This document shows positions 5,384-5,850 of a stretch of 5,850 nt of DNA, one piece after another; position 1 is the first letter of the stretch, and each line of letters begins with the position of its first letter. A program made the translations under genes and the position numbers. This stretch comes from Desulfobulbus sp. (GTDB lineage: Bacteria > Pseudomonadota > Gammaproteobacteria > Burkholderiales > Rhodocyclaceae): NCBI GenBank assembly GCA_009782025.1, contig WQUQ01000110.1:1-5850 (forward strand), written 5' to 3'. The notes beneath the pieces are model-generated. The model did no database searches. It saw nothing but the letters and a program-made list of their open reading frames with translations, and was not told the origin of the DNA.

Positions 5384-5850
5384 CCTACACCATCCTCAAA
5401 ACCCTGCATCTTCTCAGCCTCGTGCTGCTCTTCGGCACCGGCCTGGGCAGCGCCTTCTACAAATGGATGGCCGACCGCAGCGGCAACGTCGCCCACATCG
5501 CGGCAACCAACCGGCATGTCGTGCTGGCCGACTGGCTGTTCACCACGCCGACCGTGATCTTCCAGCCCGTCAGCGGATTGTGGATGGCGGCAATCGCCGG
5601 CTGGCCCGTCGCCACCCCGTGGATCGCGCTCAGTCTCGGTCTGTATCTGCTTGCCGGGGCCTGCTGGCTGCCCGTCGTCGGGTTGCAGATCCGCATGAAA
5701 AACATCGCCGCCGACGCGGCCCGTCGCGACGCCCCCCTGCCGGCCCGTTACTGGCGCATGGCGCGGCTCTGGTTCTGGCTCGGCGTGCCCGCCTTTGGCT
5801 CGATGGTGCTGGTCGTCGCGCTGATGGTGTTCAAACACATTCCCGGAGTT
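5380..5850 (+). CDS. DUF2269-type integral membrane protein (3' end cut by window)
   Basis: An open frame of 157 codons starts at the ATG overlapping the SDR stop (ATGA) and runs off the window edge without a stop. Features that resemble DUF2269 proteins are an N-terminal TLHLLSLVLLFGTGLG, then ADWLFTTPTVIFQPVSGLW, then CWLPVVGLQIRMK, and finally RLWFWLGVPAFGSMVLVVALMVFK. Four membrane helices are predicted at about residues 6-28, 54-74, 80-103 and 130-150. Family members are about 150-160 aa, so little is likely to be missing. The function of the family is unknown. A weak GAGAAG (5365-5370) precedes the start, and expression probably relies on coupling to the SDR gene. Confidence 0.85.
   Translation, partial: MTYTILKTLHLLSLVLLFGTGLGSAFYKWMADRSGNVAHIAATNRHVVLADWLFTTPTVIFQPVSGLWMAAIAGWPVATPWIALSLGLYLLAGACWLPVVGLQIRMKNIAADAARRDAPLPARYWRMARLWFWLGVPAFGSMVLVVALMVFKHIPGV

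Noticed and set aside
4316..5838. Two overlapping minus-strand open frames (4316-5149 and 5023-5838)
   Set aside because: Both lie opposite the well-supported operon and show no family motifs.

Overview
The window is GC-rich, densely coding DNA. All seven supported genes lie on the + strand. The proteobacterial-type DnaQ, the M18 aminopeptidase, the style of the membrane AraC regulator and the frequent 4-bp gene overlaps suggest a betaproteobacterium, perhaps of the Rhodocyclales type. That placement is inferred from protein resemblance and composition and was not tested by a search.

Layout. Positions 2-76 hold two small hairpins in opposite orientation, resembling a REP/BIME-type dispersed element. 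Next is dnaQ (115-825), the proofreading exonuclease of DNA polymerase III. It is followed by apeB (899-2230), an M18 zinc aminopeptidase. The apeB stop overlaps the GTG start of an AraC-type regulator with a multi-pass membrane N-terminus (2227-3255), so the two are probably one translationally coupled unit.

A compact type II toxin-antitoxin cassette follows: a Phd/YefM-like antitoxin (3305-3577) and a PIN-domain toxin (3561-4007) with overlapping reading frames. A consensus -35 hexamer lies across the stop codon of the preceding gene, and an intrinsic terminator (4036-4057) closes the cassette. A second hairpin flanked by A and T tracts (4083-4118) insulates the next unit.

The last unit is a tight operon of a three-helix membrane protein of unknown function (4173-4517), an atypical SDR/NAD-dependent epimerase-like protein (4514-5383) and a DUF2269-type integral membrane protein (5380 to the window edge, where it is cut). 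All junctions are ATGA overlaps. The first gene has a strong Shine-Dalgarno sequence that can pair with an upstream segment.

Most of the window is ordinary housekeeping sequence. The parts most worth a second look are the membrane-anchored AraC regulator coupled to apeB, the unknown membrane/SDR/DUF2269 operon with its masked ribosome binding site, the PIN/Phd cassette, and the REP-like hairpin pair with a compensatory base-pair change. I see no CRISPR array, tRNA, rRNA, transposase or phage gene.
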